DNA from: Capitella teleta
Lineage: Eukaryota > Annelida > Polychaeta > Capitellidae
Assembly: GCA_000328365.1 (NCBI GenBank)
Contig: KB311062.1
Location: forward strand, 343,656 to 407,655
Direction of reading: 5' to 3'
Length of the DNA: 64,000 nt
In this document: positions 11,946 to 25,168 of the stretch, piece after piece
How the letters are laid out: every line of letters starts with the position of its first letter
How positions within the stretch are numbered: the stretch's first letter is position 1
Translations under genes and position numbers: made by a program
The notes under the pieces: generated by a model
Told to the model about the DNA's origin: nothing
Seen by the model: only the letters and a program-made list of their open reading frames with translations
The model's database searches: none

Positions 11946-14760
11946 TTAATTTTCCCTGCGAGCTTTCTTCTTTGTACGCTTCACCGGTTTGGCAGATTGC
12001 CAATCCTCCTCTGAAATCAAAAAGTAGTTATAATGGCATGAAACTCAGTGTATTTTTCTACGCACCTCCCATCTCATCAAAAGTGACGGGGCTTGCAGCA
12101 GGTGCAGGGGCCTCTTCTTTAGGAGTCGCTGCTACTTGTTTTATTTCTGGAAGATGATCAATTATTAATTAACCGTGAAATGGTTGCTGAGGGCACCAAC
12201 CTTTTGCAGGTTGTTTTGGAGCTGGTGCAGTTTCTTTGGCAAGTGGAGCTGCTGGGGCTTCGGCTTCCTTAGCTGCCTTCTTGCCCTTTTTCTTGGAGGT
12301 CTTTGCCGCCTGGAAGCCATCATCTTTCGGTTCCTCAGCTGGCACCTCACTCATAGCATCGGCAATCTCCTCAATGATCTTGATTGACTCCTTCCTCTGA
12401 GACTTTTTCTGGGTCTTCTTAGGAGAAGTGGCTTTCACTTCTTCAACAACCTGAGAATTAAGTCAGCTTAGATATAACTCGTAACTTCTTCCTTTGAGAC
12501 CTCATACCTTTGCGGGTTCAGGAGTGTTCTCCTTATCAGAGGAATCAGAGGGGGCTGATATAGTCTTAGCCTCTTTCTTGGCAACAGGAGAGGCCTCAGT
12601 TTTCTTCTGGCGTGGAGGTTGCGGTGCAACCGCCTTCTCAGCAGCCGCAAGTTCTTCCATAACCTTCTCAATTTTTTGCACAGGAACCGAAGTCTTGGGC
12701 TCTTTAACGCGAGGAGCGGGAGTGGGAGAACTCTCGGTGTCAGAGTCCTTCTTTGTCCTCTGCTTCTTCTTCCTGGGCTGAGCAGTTGTCCACTCTCCGC
12801 CATCATCCTCCTTCACTTTCTCCTGCTTTGTGGGTTTAGCGGGAGCAGAGGAAGAAGCAACAGCAGCGGCAGTGGCCTTCTTATTCTGAATAAAATCATC
12901 ATCATGTCCTCCATAAGAGTCAAAATCAGATCAATTGCCCTCTTCATAAGACAAGTAAGCGCGTGGATCTATTAATGAGGTATGAAAAACCCTCCAACTC
13001 TACCTTTGCTTTGGGTGTTTCTGCCTTGTCAGCCTGAGCCTTGGGAGAGCTGGGTTTGGCAGCGTTGGTCTTGGGGCTTGGGCTGCTCTCTACAGCGACT
13101 GTGTGCCCATTGCTATGCACGGGTTTCTGTTGAGAGAAGCAATTGTTCAATCAATCCCACAGATGGTAAAAACAGAAAAAAAGAAAGAGAAGAAGTGAAG
13201 AACACTACTTAACCTTACAAAANNNNNNNNNNNNNNNNNNNNNNNNNNNNNNNNNNNNNNNNNNNNNNNNNNNNNNNNNACTAATCGATTCTGACATGTG
13301 CAGCACTTTATATTGCACAGTTAACAGTGCAAAACATGTGCTACTAAGCAGGTTGTCAAGTTCCAGAGGCATTATTGATTTTTAAAAATCTCATATTAAT
13401 TCTACAATAAGTGGCTGCATATCATTTGCATAGTTACATTGCATTTAATGTCCTTTTGTGCAATAAAATTATGATTTCATTCAAGTTAACATTACAATCT
13501 AAAACACTTTTGATACAGATAATTTTTTTTGGACAAATTATATTGCAGCCAACAAGAGCTGAGATAGCACAGCTTCTAGATTACAAATTTTTTTCCTTCC
13601 TTCTTCAGTAAACACCTGGTATAAACCAACATTGCTGATTATGTATAATTCAACTGTAGGCCTACTTGTTCATAGATTTTGTTCACGTCATTTCAGACAT
13701 CTGTTCATTGATTGTAGAGAGTGACAACTAGAAAATTGTCAGTTCATTGATGATTGAAATTCCACCAAAGAATATACCAAGTTGAATTTTAAAATGTCAC
13801 CTAAATAATATTCCCAACCAATTAGTTATTATCAGCACAAAATTAATTAGACTCATGATGTTGAGCTAAGAAAACTATTGAAGCCACATAACAGCCAACC
13901 CCAAATGAGAATAAGTTCCACATCACCATGATGATGATCACATGGCTTTGCTTGCCTTACCCATTAATGCATTCAGCACCTGGTGCCAGGGTTCTCACAA
14001 CCTATAGCACAAAGATGACAATTTTCATCTTTGGGAGTGAATGTGATAAGGCATTATCAGCAACTGGATAAATTAGGGATAGAATCCTGCTAGATGATTG
14101 ATTAAAAAATTTAACCCAGTTAGCAATTATGCAGTATAACACAGCAAGACTATAGGTTGAATATAAAATAATAAATTGAATAATTTAACAAGGCTTAGAT
14201 TTTTAGAATAGTTATCACTTATCAGATTAAAGTTATCTCAATTGATTCACTTAACACCAAAACGCAACCATGAGGAATCTCACCAGATCAACAATGATGC
14301 AATCTATATCTCCACTTCCTCTGATCATTATATTATAAATTGTGGCCATAAAATACGCAAACGAGGGAATTAATCAAATATACCGAACGATCGTAATTAA
14401 TATCTGATCCATATGACATGCCATATGGAAGATTGGACAGTATGTTTGAGGCCAAAACTTCAACTTGCTCAACCATATGGCCATGGCGATCAATGAAAAA
14501 AATAACAACAAATACAGTTCTTTCATATAATTCCAAGAAGAAGGGCTTAAATAAGCTGAAAGGGGGCGTGAATGCATCTCGAAGTTCACCTTTTTTAGCG
14601 GTTTCGCTTTTTTCTTGTTTTTGTCATCGTGATGAATTAAGTCAAAGCTTGGGGGTTGCACAGGCGATTTGAAGCCAAACGCAAAGACAAGGACGGCACA
14701 CAACACAACACCCACGACGGGGAAGGCGAAATGGGGGTTGACAACTTCTGAAAATTCCAT
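11946..14760 (-). CDS. MTDH: Metadherin/LYRIC-like ER membrane protein
   Basis: Six exons on the minus strand: 14590-14760, 13004-13126, 12508-12885, 12201-12450, 12066-12146, 11946-12010; 1068 nt, 355 aa, all phases consistent. The protein starts with a short lumenal stretch and one membrane anchor (FAFPVVGVVLCAVLVFAFGF, residues about 12-31), followed by a highly basic, Lys/Ala/Pro-rich low-complexity tail. Similarities to vertebrate metadherin, recalled from memory, are SNGHTVAV (human NGRTVEV), an EWTT...RKKKQR block like the human AWETK...REKRQQRKR block, and the C-terminal KKKARREN (human KKKKARRET). Metadherin is an ER/nuclear-envelope scaffold tied to RNA binding and NF-kB signalling. 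The human protein is 582 aa, so this is a shorter relative. Intron 1 contains an assembly gap, so a missed small exon is possible. Confidence 0.65.
13223..13279. other. Assembly gap (57 N)
   Basis: Run of N inside intron 1 of the LYRIC-like gene. The rest of that intron (13127-14589) shows no coding exon that I can support. Confidence 1.
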
Positions 14761-15220
14761 CTTCACAGCGGAAAACTTGTAAATATGTGAAGGTTCAGAA
14801 CATCAACATCGCCTTCTTCTTCTTCTCGTGCTGACGTCGCTCGGCTGTGACGTCACCACTTTTTGTGTTCCGGTTTGTTATGCAAATTTATGCAAATTAG
14901 CAAGTCACACTTCCGGTTACCATTTAAATTAAAATTTATTAGTGTTTTAGGAATATTGTAGTCGTTTTAAGGTATGATGTTTCGCGTTTTACGTATTTGG
15001 GTGCTTTAAATGGGTTTGTTTGACATTGAAAGCGCGTCAGAATCGCCGTTAGGTTCGAAATATGATGAGAATGTCCCCGATGACGTCACTGTTTTCTGTG
15101 TACATACGCTTCTGCTAGTATTTTGCGTTATCATGGTTATGTTTACGTACTTTTTCTGATCCATTCTCGTTTGTTTCACCGTATTATTGTTTGCCATACT
15201 CCACATAATATTCCAGCAAG
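14761..15220. promoter_or_regulatory. Shared divergent promoter region, LYRIC-like / OSER1
   Basis: The two genes are divergent. Between them are two octamers ATGCAAAT (14880-14887 and 14890-14897), two CRE palindromes TGACGTCA (14848-14855 and 15081-15088), and ETS-like TTCCGG at about 14870 and 14911. A likely first, non-coding OSER1 exon ends at 15220 with donor AAG|GTGAGT. The motifs are read directly; their use as a bidirectional promoter is inferred. Confidence 0.55.
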
Positions 15221-15952
15221 GTGAGTAATTACTTTATGCTGTCGCGAAAGGTCCCATTATGACCGATTCCTGTATGTTAATGAATATAATTGACTTGGAA
15301 TTCGGTTGAGTCAGAAACTTCGCGAAACGACAAGTCAATTGTGAATTGAGAAAAAAACTCCCAGAAATAACGTACCTTGGCGAGCTGGTGCCAAATCGTG
15401 TGTTAACATATGCGACCTGATGCTCAGAGTTTCCTAACCCTCACACTTCATCTGTTTCGGCAATGAAATATTAAATTAATAGGGCAATAATGATTTAATT
15501 GAAATGGAAATGTATTATGTGAGAATCACTCATGCACTGATTGAATCTGAATTCTGATTCAGTGAATAGTGATTGAGTGATTCAAGTGATTGTATCATTG
15601 TGATTGTAACATGATGATGATAATTGTAGGATCTTTTGCATGGATGTGATAGTGATACTAGTCCAATGAATCAAGTGATAGACCGAAGTAGTAGTAGTAC
15701 TAGACTACTAGTTTTGCTAGTTGTAGTGCTTGCGATATTAGTTATAACTAATATAACTATTATAACTACATGTAGTACTCTTAGTAGTAGCACTCGAGGG
15801 CATTTTGAGCTGATACTGATGCTGTCACCATGCTGAAATTATTATTTCAGTGTTGTAACACATTCTACTTGTATGCAGGCCTAATTGGTGGTAGTGTTAA
15901 CTGTATGGTCTCAATTTTATTTGATGAATGTTTTTCATCCTCAGATGTCAAA

Positions 15953-16922
<970 letters not shown>

Positions 16923-17155
16923 TAACGCACGTGGCTCAATCGTGCGATATGATCAACATGCAATTATTTCAGGATTTCTGTGACTTTTGTTTTAATCTGA
17001 ATGCTTGAGAACTCTCAAAAGTAAAAATCCATTTTTGGGACCTCAAGATTGCTACTTGTGTACTTTGTGTTTGTTTTGGTAAACTTGGCTTCTGACTCGA
17101 TTTATGCCGGGATAATAGAATTATATGCCGAGTCGTAGAAATTTTATCAAAATGA

Positions 17156-17161
17156 TTTATT
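17156..17161 (-). terminator. Poly(A) signal of RAB23
   Basis: AATAAA on the minus strand, 441 bp past the RAB23 stop codon, and only about 235 bp beyond the stop of the convergent OSER1 gene. The two 3' ends therefore lie very close or overlap. Confidence 0.5.
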
Positions 17162-17601
17162 CAAGAACACAGAATATGCTGTACACAATTGAGAATTGAA
17201 TGTTGTTCCCATAATGAAAGAAGTACAATTCTTGACACTGCATTGCAGTTCCAAAATAATTTTAATAATGTGAAAATTATCAAAATATGAATGTTTAAAT
17301 ATACAGAGTAAAGACCGTTTGCCAGAAATGCGGCCGTATACTGTCGAAGTCAGGAGATAAAACAATGCAAATTATGTGCTAATCTGAATATTTCACATCC
17401 TAAGATCCTGCTCTCACTTAGATCGCCTAGAGTTAAAAGTACTGGTAGTTTAAAAAAAAAGATTCAAAACCTTGACTTTGAAAAATGCATTGCACATAAT
17501 GAAATGTTAAAACACGCAATTCACACAAACTCTTTCTCATTGAATATTTCAGTCCTCTTTACGTAGCACCCTGGAGAAGATTTTTGTGGACAGGATTGTT
17601 G

Positions 17602-18577
17602 TCACAAAATGACACATTTCTTGAGCGAAAGTGAATGCTTCTTGCCTTTGGTTCGACGTTTACTTGGTTGCAGTTGAATTGTTGATGTGTCAAGTTTCTT
17701 CATTTCTTGTGATTTTCCGTTATTGGGCTGAATTTTGAACATATCTGGAAAAGATTTATTTCAGAAAAAAAATTCATGAAAGGGCATAGCTGATTATTGT
17801 TACCCATCGCTCCGATTTTTGGAGATGTTGGCTGTTCTTCAAAACGTTCGTCCAGCTGCTCTAAGTATTTCTCAGCCAAATATTTGAACACTGAAAACGT
17901 ACATCAATTAATGAAAGTTTCATTATTGAAATAATTCATAACGAGTGAAGAGCTCTATAAATGAAATTAACAGTACATGTACCAGGGAGGTTAATTACGC
18001 ATGGCAGTTCCGCAGTGAGCTTTTGGGATGCGTTATGATTTCAAATTACATAGATATGGTAAAAATCATCGCATTCTATTGATCTGGCACATTGTTGATA
18101 CAATTGTTATTATCGCATTTGAATGAATGACATGGAACAGAAATGCAGAATACGTGCCAAGAACTCACCATCATCGACACAAACGTTATTTTTGACCGAA
18201 GTCTTGAACAGTTTCAGTCGTGAGTTCGCTACCAAGTCATCAACTTCTTTTCTGGAAGGTGCGTTATGATATCGAAATGAATGAGGCTCTGCAATCACTT
18301 ACTGCGCTACTAATGTTTCATCTGCAAGATCCATTTTATTTTGCACAAAGACGGTGGGAATTTGACCAACTTCATCCTCAACCTTCGAAAGGACATACAT
18401 GTAACATGAGGGAAAATCCAACAAGCAATTTGTTTCATCGGAGACCGTCACGGGATCCACGGCGGCTGAGGAAATAAAGCATTATGACTAACCTTCCTCT
18501 TCCAATCTTGGATAGCTTCAAACGAATCTCTGTCGACGATCGAGAAGGCAATCACACAGGCCTGGGCTCCTGCAAGC

Positions 18578-18613
<36 letters not shown>

Positions 18614-19555
18614 AAGAAAGAAAAAAAAATCAAGGCGATTCAGATGAACGATGACGTCACCGTACGTACCCCTGTAGTAAGCCCTCGTGATGGCGTCGAA
18701 CTCCTCCTGACCTGCGGTGTCCCACAGCATCAGCCTCACATCTTCGCAATTCACCCTGGAATGATAACATCGAGAATTGTCAATTCTTGTTCAAACCAAT
18801 ATTGGTTATTGATTCTACAAAATAATATGCTAGGCTTGTATCCCAATGTAACCAAGGTGTAGGGTCCTTCGTGTTGTAAACGGTGGACTTGATGTGTGTG
18901 AAATAATTAGGTTGACCTTAGAATATGCTGTTTTTATCTCCCAGCATCAATATAGGCCCATATATTATAATTGGCAGCGTAGTACTGAGTGATATAGATC
19001 ATTGCAGGTAAAACGACGACATGGAAGAGGAGAGTAGACGAGATCGACTGGAACGACAATGCTAATCATGATTCGCTTATAATTTATAATAATTGGGGGT
19101 CCGGGTTAATATGACAAGTGAACCAATGGACCCCGTGTGACCAATCTTGTGGTCAACTGGAATTCGCGGAGGTACAAAGGAGAACGACAGGAGTGAAATC
19201 TGGAAATATTCCACGAATATATCGCATACAAATAATAAACAAACACTGTAAACACACGCCAAAATCGTTTTTTTTTTTTTTTTTTTGCTTTTTTTTTTTT
19301 GAAAATTGGGCTCGATGAGGTATAATTACATGTATACATTTGTACATGCTATCATTGAAATAATTAAAATAAGCAAAATCCAACTCACTCAATTTGGCGT
19401 TCCAGGAAGTCAACACCAATAGTCTTTTTATAGTCCTTTGTGAATATTCCTTTGCAATAGCGTTGAATCATGCTGCTTTTGCCAACAGCTCCATTCCCCA
19501 CGATGACCACCTTGATGGCCGTCTCGACCTCCTCCTCTCGCATGTCTCCAGTCAT
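17602..19555 (-). CDS. RAB23: Rab23 small GTPase
   Basis: Seven coding exons, minus strand: 19389-19555, 18670-18755, 18493-18569, 18303-18382, 18169-18251, 17804-17890, 17602-17744; 723 nt, 240 aa. The sequence follows vertebrate Rab23 closely: GNGAVGKSS P-loop (residues 20-28), QRYCKGIFTKDYKKTIGVDF, WDTAGQEEFDAIT, QNKMDL, KTSVKNN (G5), then VFKYLAEKYLEQL. It ends in CVIL, a CaaX-type prenylation box, as human Rab23 ends in a CaaX-like CSIP. Rab23 acts in ciliary and endosomal trafficking and restrains Hedgehog signalling in vertebrates. The ATG exon begins at an acceptor (19566-19567); a possible non-coding first exon ends at 20970 (AAAAG|GTGAGT on the minus strand). A poly(A) run (minus-strand poly(T)) lies in intron 2. 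Confidence 0.96.
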
Positions 19556-19565
19556 GTTCACAACT

Positions 19566-22500
19566 CTGGAAGACAATCTAATATACAAACAGTGGGTTTA
19601 TTTTGGCAGGTCGCCAAGCCTCTCAATCATCCCACAGATATACCTTATAAATGTTACACATGTACTTGCTTAGAAATGAGTTTAATCAGCAAGCCTTAAC
19701 TTACTTTTATATATACCTTCACTTATGAAAACACGCTTAAAAACGGATGAAACAAAGTTGTCAATGCCAAATGCTATTCGCGTGAGAATTTCCCATGCAT
19801 AAAAATGCGACACTTTAAACGAAAGAATGGTCGCTTAACAGCTCAATTTGACAAATCACACAGCGCTCAATTGAATGCGTCTTTTGAAACTAGACCGCCT
19901 GTTACCATTCAGCTTATTGTGGCTGTCGAATCCTGTCATTCACTCAGTTTCAGGTGAAGTCTAAACTATAAACTATTAACCGAGCGCAGACATACGCTGG
20001 CCGTTCCTTATATCCGGTCGAAGACTTGCGTCACAACAGAGATTGATCTCAGATACTTGCGTGGTCTCATGATTATTTTAAATGTTTATGCGCTATAATT
20101 ATGTCCAGGCGCCCTTGGATCTCAAGGGCTATTTACCATGCATGCTGCCGTAAACCGATGCAGTCGGAGTGGGTGATATTTTACACTGGCACATCCAGAG
20201 ACTGTCGATCGATAATATACTTTTCATGTATAGATCGCATCAAATGAACGCTGGGCATATAGGTCTAAATTTTCCTGCTTGGGGTAAATCACTGATCGCA
20301 ACCCGAATGCTCTCCCATGTTTAGCTCTGAACTTACTCGCACATTCAGAATTCATATTTCGTGATGTGAATTAATTTTCCACGAGCAAGGGAGGTTTGAC
20401 AGTTATAGCTCTTCGTGTAATGAGATAGGAAGGTTACTTAGCTGCAAATAATCAAGCAAGCGTTGTCGCATCACACAGCACACCTTATAAGTTTGTACAT
20501 GTAAAAGATCTGAGATTATGGTACTTAGTATATGTACATGCATTTACGAGGCTTCCTATGTTTATTATTTTTACACAATGATTGTATTCATGTACATCCT
20601 GATCGGTCACAAGGTATAGAGAGCTCTTTATTAGTTGATGTGTTACTTAATTATAATTATTATTACGAGATCAATTTACATGTACATGTTATATTACACT
20701 TATTGATACCATCAATTATCATTTAAATAATAGGCCTATCTAACAATTCCACGGGTTGCTGTATAATATATTATGTGCATTGCCTGCATGGGTGATTGAA
20801 ACTATATGCACGATCAGTACTTAACTTCAGAACTTAATTCTGGTCACTACAAGTATAAGTATATGGGCTCAGGGGATCCGACATGGCGATACTCATGCAC
20901 TGTACCGAGAGAGTGATGCGTATCTCTGATTAACTCCCGTGTGAAGGATATTCGCCTCGGGACACTCACCTTTTACAAGCAACAGCGTTGTCAAAACAAT
21001 AAAAAACTTTCGCTATTGCGTTCCTCACATTATCCCCCTCCACTTGGTACACGTACAATACAAGCAACTCAAATTCTGCCCACACAGTTCACGAACACTT
21101 GAGAAATGCACCACTTCGATGAAATTAGGACTAGTTTCCTTCCCTGCACAGATGTTTCCCTCGCTATAGTCGAATGATAGAGAATAATAAGTTTGTAGTC
21201 AGGTGGGACACAAAAGAATGTCCGACTGTGGAACCCAGGTACCGAGAGTCTTTAATTGCACGTCGATCAAATATTATCACAGACGCTTCACATTATAAAT
21301 GAACTCAGCAACACGGTTTAGTTGATACTTTCTGAATAGTGCTTCAAGATAAGCAGACGACACGTTTGGGCTTATAAATATTCATGTTTTTCTGTGTTAA
21401 TGTAACTGCAATTAATGCACTCTAGCGCCATCTTCGTCAGACTCCTCAGGTGCTCAAGGTGTTTTTATTTGTTAAGGACTACATACCTAATATTTTCGGT
21501 TGTGTACTGGTATACACGCGACGCGATAATCACGCCCTTCGAAGCACCAGCAAGTAACCCGGGGAAGGGGGGGGGGGCAACTTCCACAACTTCTGGAAGC
21601 TGCATGTCCAAATCCTTTCTTCTCAAAACGAGTTCGTTTTGTACCTACATAATATTATCATTATTGGTTCATTGTTTTCACCTTTTGTTGACTGCCAGGC
21701 ACTCGCAATTATATAGAGTTGACAGTCATATCAACACACAACATCATCACAGTGCTAGCATTTTATGCAGCGCGCCCGGAATTCTTCGGTTTTAATGTAT
21801 ACTTGAGCATTTCTGTTAAAATCTTAGACTATGACCTGTGTTAGAAATTAATCTAAAAATTACTAGTATATTTCCACAAACAAACATACGCAGGACATTA
21901 TATTGGAAACACATCAATTTCTTAAAAACCCCGACGCAAAAAAAAAAAAAAAATAAAATAAAAAAAAAATAAAAAAAATAAAACGTAGACAGATTATTAC
22001 AAAACCATAGCCTAAAGGCTTATATCATCGGAGACAACAAGACAGACCATTTAACACTCAACGTACACAGGAGTGCATGCCTAAATACTCCGACCTACCT
22101 TCAGCACAGGGCAACAAGCCGCACAGAACCCCAGAATCAACAATTATCATTTAGCTGAGTTACCCTTAATCCAAAATGGTTACAGAGTTTGACTCTGGGC
22201 TTCTTTTCATGGTTCGATCAGAGACAGCATTGAGCCGCCGCTGTTTTTCACGCTAATCCGGAAAATCTAGACACGCACCGCTGACTCCGAATCAATCAAC
22301 CGAAACGGCCATTCCTAATCAGCGGATCATCAAATAATCATTGCACCAAACACAATATCAAAACAGCCCAAAAAAAGGGAGCTGACTTTGCACTGTGTTG
22401 CGCCAAATGTGGGTGTATAAAACGCTGGCAAGCATTGCTGACCGCCCCCCCCCCCCCCCCCAAATTTTAAGTGCGCGTACTTGCATGAGTAATACTTTAC

Positions 22501-23339
22501 TTGTTGGTTGGTTATTATAGCGTATACCAGGAATAGATATTTTCTGAATTGTGCCACAAACTGAGTACAGTCAATAGCTTACAAGTGTGTACTTCAAATG
22601 AATCTAATATGTTACGGTGGTAACTCGCAGAAAAGCAGCCCTAGCATTGAATTACTGGTGATAATATTTTATTTCTTATACCATGCAATAACGAAACAAT
22701 ACATGTAGTCTTATAAAATATTTGATCAGTATACCAACTATAGAATACTGCTGTAGGGAGTTGAAATTTAAAATTTGGCATTCGAGATGAGTTAATTAGA
22801 CAAGTCATTTATATAATGTAATATGGAAACTGACACATCCGTCAACACATGCTAACATTCCTAAATTAACTATTTATAAGTTACATTTTCCCAATTGTAG
22901 GCACAAGCTAAACAATCATTTTTTTCAGTCGTAGCATTGACCATCTATCACAGATTCATAGATATCAACATCACTTCCTTGCAGTTCAATCCATTGAAGG
23001 ACAAGATGGCGTCGGGATTAAGTTGGAATGGTTCACGACAGGGAAATTCACCACCCCCCTACCAATTAGCCAAGACGGGTGAAATTTAATGCTTTTGTGA
23101 GAAGAGTTCGCTGCAATTGGGATGAATTATGCATTCTGTCAGGAAGCGGGGGTTTGGTTTCATGATTGGCAATCTTGTGCTGGGAAAACAGGGCTTAACC
23201 CACACTGCTCACAGTAAGCTCTACAAATGTTCATGTGAATGTATTTACGTTTTCAGTAAATCCAATCATCGATAGTGATAGGAATCATTTATGCATGATT
23301 GGCCATGGTTCAACATATACTTACAGTAGGTGCAAAAGA
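19566..23339. other. RAB23 5' region and spacer
   Basis: No supportable coding exon. Contains a putative RAB23 non-coding exon ending at 20970, a poly(G) run near 21567-21577, an A-rich tract at 21938-21984 and a poly(C) run at 22443-22460. Short frames here look like chance frames. Confidence 0.4.
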
Positions 23340-24150
23340 AACGCAGCTCATTGGTCATGCGGACACCATATTTGCTGATTTGGGGTATGCATTGCATAGA
23401 CACGAATTTTTCACGAATAGACCGATAACACATGAGAGGATTTTCAGGCCAAATTTCCCAATGAGACTCTCAACCCTGCCCTGTGGGATGTTGGTACAGC
23501 CCTTAATTAGCTATGCTTAATCTGCTATGGGGAGAGACGGAAGGCGGTGAGGAATTACTGATTTCAGTTTATCCCATAAATATTCATTTCGCGAAAAATT
23601 GGAGTGGTGTGCCAACCATGACAATGTCACGATTTCATTTTCCTTCTTCAAGAAGTCTGCGATGACCATAGAGAAAGTTATGGGTGAGCATTATTTTGCT
23701 GAAATTGTCGGATCTCTGGATATTCGTAATCCGGATTTGGGGTCTTTTATGGCTTTTTGAGCCCATATCTTCTTTACCTGAGCCGATATCAAAAGTTTTT
23801 CTGCAGATATTGATCGGTCGCATTTCTCCCCAGTTGCACATTCAGTAAATATGGCTGTCTTGAACCAATCCTAGCCCTGAGCTCACTGGATTTGTCAGTC
23901 CTGCGGTTTGCTGTCACTCTTGTAGGTATCCAGAACGGGCTCAATCCGTATGATGACGCATTTGTTGTGTGGTTGATACACTGTATCCGATTTGGCGGTT
24001 TGTGACCCTTTGTTCAACTACACACTCCATCTGAATATTACTCTTCAGGAAGCTGTCAGTCAGCCTTTCCAGAGTGCAACTTTTTTTCAAAAGTCTGATT
24101 GCTTTCGAGTAAAGCACTCGTTGGAGTATCATTCCAGGCAATTTCATTGT
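23340..24150 (-). mobile_element. Possible decayed Tc1-like transposase copy
   Basis: Reading the minus strand across several frames gives a run resembling the end of a Tc1 transposase: RRLLEEGK, then LSWLAHHSNFSRNEYLWDKL (compare the family's WPAQSPDLNPIEHLWD), then VPTSHRAGLRVSLGNLA (compare IPQEKIRNLIESMPRR). Several stops and frameshifts interrupt it, and no terminal repeats were found. Ordinary non-coding DNA remains a real alternative. Confidence 0.3.
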
Positions 24151-24481
24151 CTATCAAAGTCATCTTGTTATGGGGGTACCCAATAGAATGTTTACCAGGA
24201 TTCAGGGATTGGCGGCGCAATGAAATCAATTATGCATCGCAAACGGTTTGAAATTAAAATAGTAGACTTTCGCACGATGTAGAATATACCTGTAAACTCA
24301 AAACATGGATTATCTAATTATTAAGCCAATTAATTATAGATCGTTGCATTTCTTTTGCATTTAAGTATATATAACTCATCAAAAGACTTTGACTTCCGCG
24401 ATCCCACGAATCCGAATCCGCGACCTATCCAAGGGCTGAAAGTTAATTTTGCGTAGATATCCCAGAAAGATGAACTTTTAA

Positions 24482-25168
24482 AGGGAGGGAGAACTGGTTA
24501 AAAATGGACTTTGAGTCGTTTTTTGATGCACCAAAAATGATTCCTATGCCTGGCCCACACAAGGAATATCATCCCTAACGATTTCGCGGGAGATATATTG
24601 CTAATTAGGCGTGACGTCAGGAGCTGTGATGAAACACCGAGTTCCCCATCTTTTACAATGGGCCTCGTCATATCAGCGTGTCCTGCGACTAAACCCCTGG
24701 GTATTTTTTATTTTCTTTTCGGAAATAGATAGAATAATCATTTTGCCACCAGTCAGGCGCGAATTTTTTTTTCGCTATTTTTCTTATTTTAACAAGCGAT
24801 TTTCTAGGACACCTACCATGGTTTCTCATCCTGAAACAGTAAAAAGGTCAGCCCGAGTGCACCACGCATGCGCTTTCGTTTCGTAAACAACAAAGATGTC
24901 CTTTTATGGCGAAGATGATCTGCTCTGATTGGCTGAAATTGATAGCTTTACGAGGGGAACGGACCAATCACGGCAAGCCCTCAGCTGACGTTTGCCTCCT
25001 ATACTTCGTAATGGAAGCCATTCTCCCATAGGCGCAATGCTAACCCCGATATTCGGAATGCATTATTTCCTTACGCTTGCATCCAGGCATGGCGTTTTTG
25101 GCACGGAGTGCTATCAATTGGTGCTATGAGTCAATAGAACATCCATTAAAATTTAGTTCCCCATCCCT
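24482..25168 (+). mobile_element. TTAA-associated MITE, copy 1
   Basis: 687 bp, almost the same as 59267-59957 in the same orientation, differing by scattered substitutions and small indels (for example in the T-run near 24765). The ends AGGGAGGGAGAACT and AGTTCCCCATCCCT are imperfect inverted repeats. TTAA precedes the left end (24478-24481), but the right flank reads TATT, so the duplication is not perfect here. A TGACGTCA lies inside. Frames within it on both strands are not genes. Confidence 0.85.

Noticed and set aside
12165-12975. Several plus- and minus-strand frames over the LYRIC-like exons
   Set aside because: They are shadows of the Lys/Ala/Pro-rich real frame; only one minus frame joins through phase-consistent splice sites to the membrane-anchor exon.
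18584-18640. A-rich tract read as coding on the minus strand (Phe runs)
   Set aside because: It lies in RAB23 intron 2 and is a simple repeat.
24611-24886. 91-aa frame (and its partners at 59382-59681)
   Set aside because: It falls inside the duplicated MITE; both strands are open by chance and the frame differs between the copies.
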